Part shown: positions 61,768-64,000 of the stretch, in pieces
Layout: every line of letters starts with the position of its first letter
Position numbering within the stretch: the first letter of the stretch is position 1
NCBI GenBank assembly: GCA_016713325.1
Contig: JADJPJ010000043.1
Span: forward strand, 40,149 to 104,148
Origin: Candidatus Flexifilum affinis
GTDB taxonomy: Bacteria > Chloroflexota > Anaerolineae > Aggregatilineales > Phototrophicaceae
DNA length: 64,000 bases
Direction of reading: 5' to 3'
Program-made: the position numbers and the translations under genes
Notes under the pieces: generated by a model
What the model was told of the DNA's origin: nothing
Database searches by the model: none
Seen by the model: only the letters and a program-made list of their open reading frames with translations

Positions 61768-62142
61768 AAGTCGGTTCGCGAAACGAATCAGTGGCGGATG
61801 CGCCGTAGCGCGTCTCATAGGTACCAAATTAGCGACTGATCGCCGCAGCCAGAACATCGATTGTCGCGTCGTCCGCCGGGTGTTAAAACACCCGGCTACC
61901 CGAAAAGACAGGTCCACTGAAGGGACCAAAAACGCGGGTTACGCGGGGAGCCCCTTCAGTGGGCGTGTCGTTTGTTAGCCGAGGCGGTTCCCAGCGCGCT
62001 CGGCGGCGGTCGACCAAATCATAGTTGAGACGCAGTATCAATAACGACGTAATTCGCCCGGTAATTGGTTTTGGCGGGGAATTCCTTATCATCTCCAATA
62101 TGCGCTCGAAGTAACCAACACCGAATATTGGAGAAGTCGATC
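61768..62142. repeat. Intergenic region with composite element copy D
   Basis: 375 bp. GGATGCGCCGTAGCGCGTC at 61797 is a decayed palindrome; element D occupies 61873-62006, with homology to copy C extending upstream to about 61822 (AAATTAGCGACTGATCG). The ribosome site of the next gene is TTGGAG at about 62129. Confidence 0.7.
61873..62006 (+). repeat. Composite hairpin element, copy D
   Basis: 134 bp. Left hairpin CCGGGTGTTAAAACACCCGG, then AAAAGACAGGTCCACTGAAG; right CCCCTTCAGTGGGCGTGTCG, then TTAGCCGAGGCGGTTCCCAG ending CGCGCTCGGCGG. Very similar to copy C, but its right end keeps the GCCGAGG...CTCGGC hairpin of copies A and B, which links the two subtypes. Confidence 0.8.
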
Positions 62143-62991
62143 ATGTGCTCGCCTAAAGTTGAACAGGCCGTTCGCGAACGTATTGCCAAAGAAGGTCGTC
62201 CGAATCTGAGCCGGCGCGGGTTCCTGAGCCTGGGCGGCGCCGCAGCCGCCGGGCTGGCCGTCGCTTCGCTGGCGCTGCCGGCGCAGAAGGCGCATGCCTA
62301 CAATCTGGAAGAGGTCATCGACCTCACGCACGTCTTCGGCCCCAACGTTCCGACCTACACCCCCGGCGAAGCGCCGACCCGTGAAGACTCTGTGACGGTC
62401 GAGGCCAACGGCTTCTACATCCAGAAATGGACGCTGTTCGAGCATGCCGGCACCCACTGCGACTTCCCGGCGCACTTCATCGCCGGCGCGACGACGGTCG
62501 ACAACTATGACGCCAGCAAACTGCTGTGCCGCGCCGTGGTGATCGACATCAGCGCCAAGGCCGCCGAGGATCCGGATGCCATGCTGACCGTCGAGGACGT
62601 CGAGGCGTGGGAAGCGGCCAATGGGCAGATCCCGGACTGCGCGCTGGTCTTCATGTATTCCGGGTGGGAATCGAAGTGGGACGATGTCGAGGCTTTCCGC
62701 AATGCTGACGCCGACGGCGTGATGCACTTCCCCGGCTTCAGCGGCGAGGCGGCGGCCTGGCTGATCGAGGAGCGCAACATCTTCGGAATCGGCGTCGATA
62801 CGCTCAGCCTCGACCCCGGCAACTCAGCCACCTTCGACACGCACTACACCGTGCTGGGCGCGGAGCGCTTCGGTATCGAGAATGTCGCCAATTTACAGTC
62901 GCTGATGGGCAAGGACGCCAAGGTGATCGTCGGCGTGCCGCGCTGGGAAGAAGGCTCCGGCGGCCCGTGCCGTCTGCTGGCGCTGGCGTAG
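62143..62991 (+). CDS. Tat-exported cyclase-family protein (kynurenine formamidase-like)
   Basis: 282 residues from the ATG at 62143. Twin-arginine signal SRRGFLSLGGAAAAGLAVAS (23-42) and cleavage after KAHA. The mature part opens VIDLTHVFGPNVPTYTP and carries the metal-binding motif HAGTHCDFPAHF, the cyclase/KynB signature HxGTHxDxPxH. The C-terminal GVDTLSLDPGN is also conserved. A periplasmic metal-dependent hydrolase; substrate uncertain. Confidence 0.9.
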   Translation: MCSPKVEQAVRERIAKEGRPNLSRRGFLSLGGAAAAGLAVASLALPAQKAHAYNLEEVIDLTHVFGPNVPTYTPGEAPTREDSVTVEANGFYIQKWTLFEHAGTHCDFPAHFIAGATTVDNYDASKLLCRAVVIDISAKAAEDPDAMLTVEDVEAWEAANGQIPDCALVFMYSGWESKWDDVEAFRNADADGVMHFPGFSGEAAAWLIEERNIFGIGVDTLSLDPGNSATFDTHYTVLGAERFGIENVANLQSLMGKDAKVIVGVPRWEEGSGGPCRLLALA

Positions 62992-63019
62992 ATTGCTGGA
63001 TTGGGGAGGGCATAGGCAC

Positions 63020-63110
63020 CGTAGGGGCGACGCACACGTCCCCAGGCCCGCGCTTGGGCGAGCCGCGGGGGGGCCTTTAGTGGACGGTTTGGCGGGTGTT
63101 TTAAGGCGTC
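63020..63110. repeat. Decayed palindrome and degenerate composite element (minus orientation)
   Basis: GTAGGGGCGACGCACACGTCCCC (about 63021-63043), then 63064-63110, whose reverse complement reads GCCTTAAAACACCCGCC and GTCCACTAAAGGCCCCC, matching the left part of composite elements C and D. Confidence 0.6.
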
Positions 63111-63133
63111 CCACTTGTGCGCACGCGTCGCCC

Positions 63134-63526
63134 CTACCCCTCTTTCGGAAAGTGGGAGATTTCCCAGATGTGACCATCGGGGTCGGTGAAATAGGCCGTG
63201 CGCTGCCCCCAGGGCTGGGTCACTGGCGGCTTGATGAAGCGAACGCCCCTGGCTCTGAGGCGTTCATACTCGGCATCACAGTCGTCCATGAAGACGGCGA
63301 AGAGCGAACGGGGGATGTAGTCCTTGTCCGGCTGAATGGCCTCTTCGGAGATCATCGCCGCGGCCATGGTGATGTCCAGAATCGCCAGGGTCTTGTCCCC
63401 AATGTCGAAAGCGGCGAAACCCTTTTCGAGGGTAGAGGGCATGAACTCCAGGACGTCGCGGTAGAACTGGAGGGAAGACTCGAAATCCCGAACCATGATG
63501 AGCGTCGCGGAGATCCTGTCGATCAT
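63134..63526 (-). CDS. VOC-family (glyoxalase/dioxygenase fold) protein
   Basis: 130 residues from the ATG at 63526, with GAGAGG seven bases upstream; the longer frame to 63625 has no ribosome site. Paired beta-alpha-beta-beta-beta modules: ATLIMVRDFESSLQFYRDVLEF and AYFTDPDGHIWEISHF, with the Glu in WEISHF as a metal-ligand candidate. Reaction unknown. Confidence 0.88.
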   Translation of the reverse strand: MIDRISATLIMVRDFESSLQFYRDVLEFMPSTLEKGFAAFDIGDKTLAILDITMAAAMISEEAIQPDKDYIPRSLFAVFMDDCDAEYERLRARGVRFIKPPVTQPWGQRTAYFTDPDGHIWEISHFPKEG

Positions 63527-63686
63527 CGTATCGCCTCTCGAATTTAGAACATTTATTCCAATATAGTATGCTAGATCGCGCTGGAAGTCAATGAACAGAT
63601 GAACAGGCGACAAGTCTGTCTCCATAATTCAGATAGGCTTCTATAAAATAGAAGCTTAGGACGTTCTCTATGATCAAAGGTTCATC

Positions 63687-64000
63687 GTGCCCCTCCTTGA
63701 AACGCTGAAGTCCGTGGCAGATCGCCAGCCCGAGATGCCCGCCATCCTCGCCGTCGACGAACCCGCGCTCACCTATGCTCATCTGTACGACCATTTGCTG
63801 AAGACCACCAGCACACTGAACGCAGCCGGTTATGGACGCGGGGCGCGCGCCGCCCTGGTCATGCCCAATGGCCCGCATATGGCGACGCTCTTCCTGGCCG
63901 CCGCCGCGAGCATGACTGCCGCGCCGCTCAATCCCAACTACCGTTACGACGAGTTCGAGTTCTATCTGGAGGACCTGCGCGCCGACGTGCTGATCATCCT
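63687..64000 (+). CDS. Acyl-CoA synthetase (AMP-forming), N-terminal fragment
   Basis: The reading frame starts with GTG at 63687 (no in-frame ATG upstream) and runs off the window end, 104 residues visible. LAVDEPALTYAHLYDHLL, then LVMPNGPHMATLFLAAAASM and APLNPNYRYDEFEFYLEDLR are the standard N-terminal motifs of ANL-family acyl-CoA ligases. The third AMP-binding protein in this window. Confidence 0.85.
   Translation, partial: MPLLETLKSVADRQPEMPAILAVDEPALTYAHLYDHLLKTTSTLNAAGYGRGARAALVMPNGPHMATLFLAAAASMTAAPLNPNYRYDEFEFYLEDLRADVLII

Overview
This is 64 kb of GC-rich bacterial chromosome, most likely from a Chloroflexota (Anaerolineae-like) genome, possibly an assembled environmental genome. 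The lineage call is inference. It rests on the gene mix (LacI-controlled sugar ABC operons, a Liv cluster with an acyl-CoA ligase, a Gld-type ABC operon with a DUF4340 protein, dockerin-bearing secreted proteins with PA14 or choice-of-anchor Q modules), on Thr/Pro/Ala-rich linkers of the type TPEATVEAT, and on very repeat-rich intergenic DNA. I see no rRNA, tRNA, transposase, integrase or CRISPR array.

Layout. 1-6.2 kb: end of a helical-repeat protein, a tandem repeat block, a membrane-anchored SH3b-like protein, a family-4 uracil-DNA glycosylase and a GH57 glucanotransferase. 6.6-12.1 kb (minus): sugar operon 1, transcribed binding protein - MalF - MalG - GH13 - LacI, from a promoter overlapped by a perfect 25-bp palindrome; its MalG has lost about 70 central residues including the EAA loop. 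12.3-14.0 kb: PAS histidine kinase and response regulator. 14.6-22.2 kb (minus): GH4 alpha-galactosidase, an FG-GAP/ASPIC-UnbV secreted protein and sugar operon 2 (LacI - MalF - MalG - binding protein). 22.6-24.3 kb: a hydrolase and a YkgJ-like protein. 24.6-29.3 kb: Gld-type ABC operon. 29.5-32.2 kb: a frameshifted PA14-dockerin gene, an SRPBCC protein and two tandem Doc-like proteins. 32.7-45.9 kb: Liv-type uptake cluster interleaved with an acyl-CoA ligase and a DUF559 endonuclease, followed by two ClbS/DinB proteins, a PaaK-like protein and an MDR oxidoreductase. 45.9-52.2 kb: a membrane histidine kinase, a DMT transporter, a double-SWIM protein with a structured leader, and an OppD/OppF pair. 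52.3-64 kb: aminotransferase, YbjN-like protein, beta-helix dockerin protein, heterodimeric ABC exporter, membrane protein plus XRE regulator, MDR oxidoreductase, Tat-exported cyclase, VOC protein and the start of another acyl-CoA synthetase.

Physiologically the window suggests a heterotroph living on oligosaccharides (two sugar importers with GH13, GH57 and GH4 enzymes), peptides, and amino or organic acids that are taken up by Liv proteins and activated by CoA ligases.

The most unusual material is between genes. (1) A composite element of about 130 bp, with hairpins at both ends and a long inverted arm pair, occurs in four copies plus one degenerate piece. (2) A family of short palindromes begins GTAGGGRCG; the stem sequence varies from copy to copy while pairing is kept, and three genes take their stop codon from it. 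(3) C/G-rich CCCTCACCCC...CCCTCTCCC repeats include a copy inside a 158-bp element with terminal inverted repeats, and they flank the DUF559 endonuclease gene. Two long G/C homopolymer tracts may be assembly artefacts.
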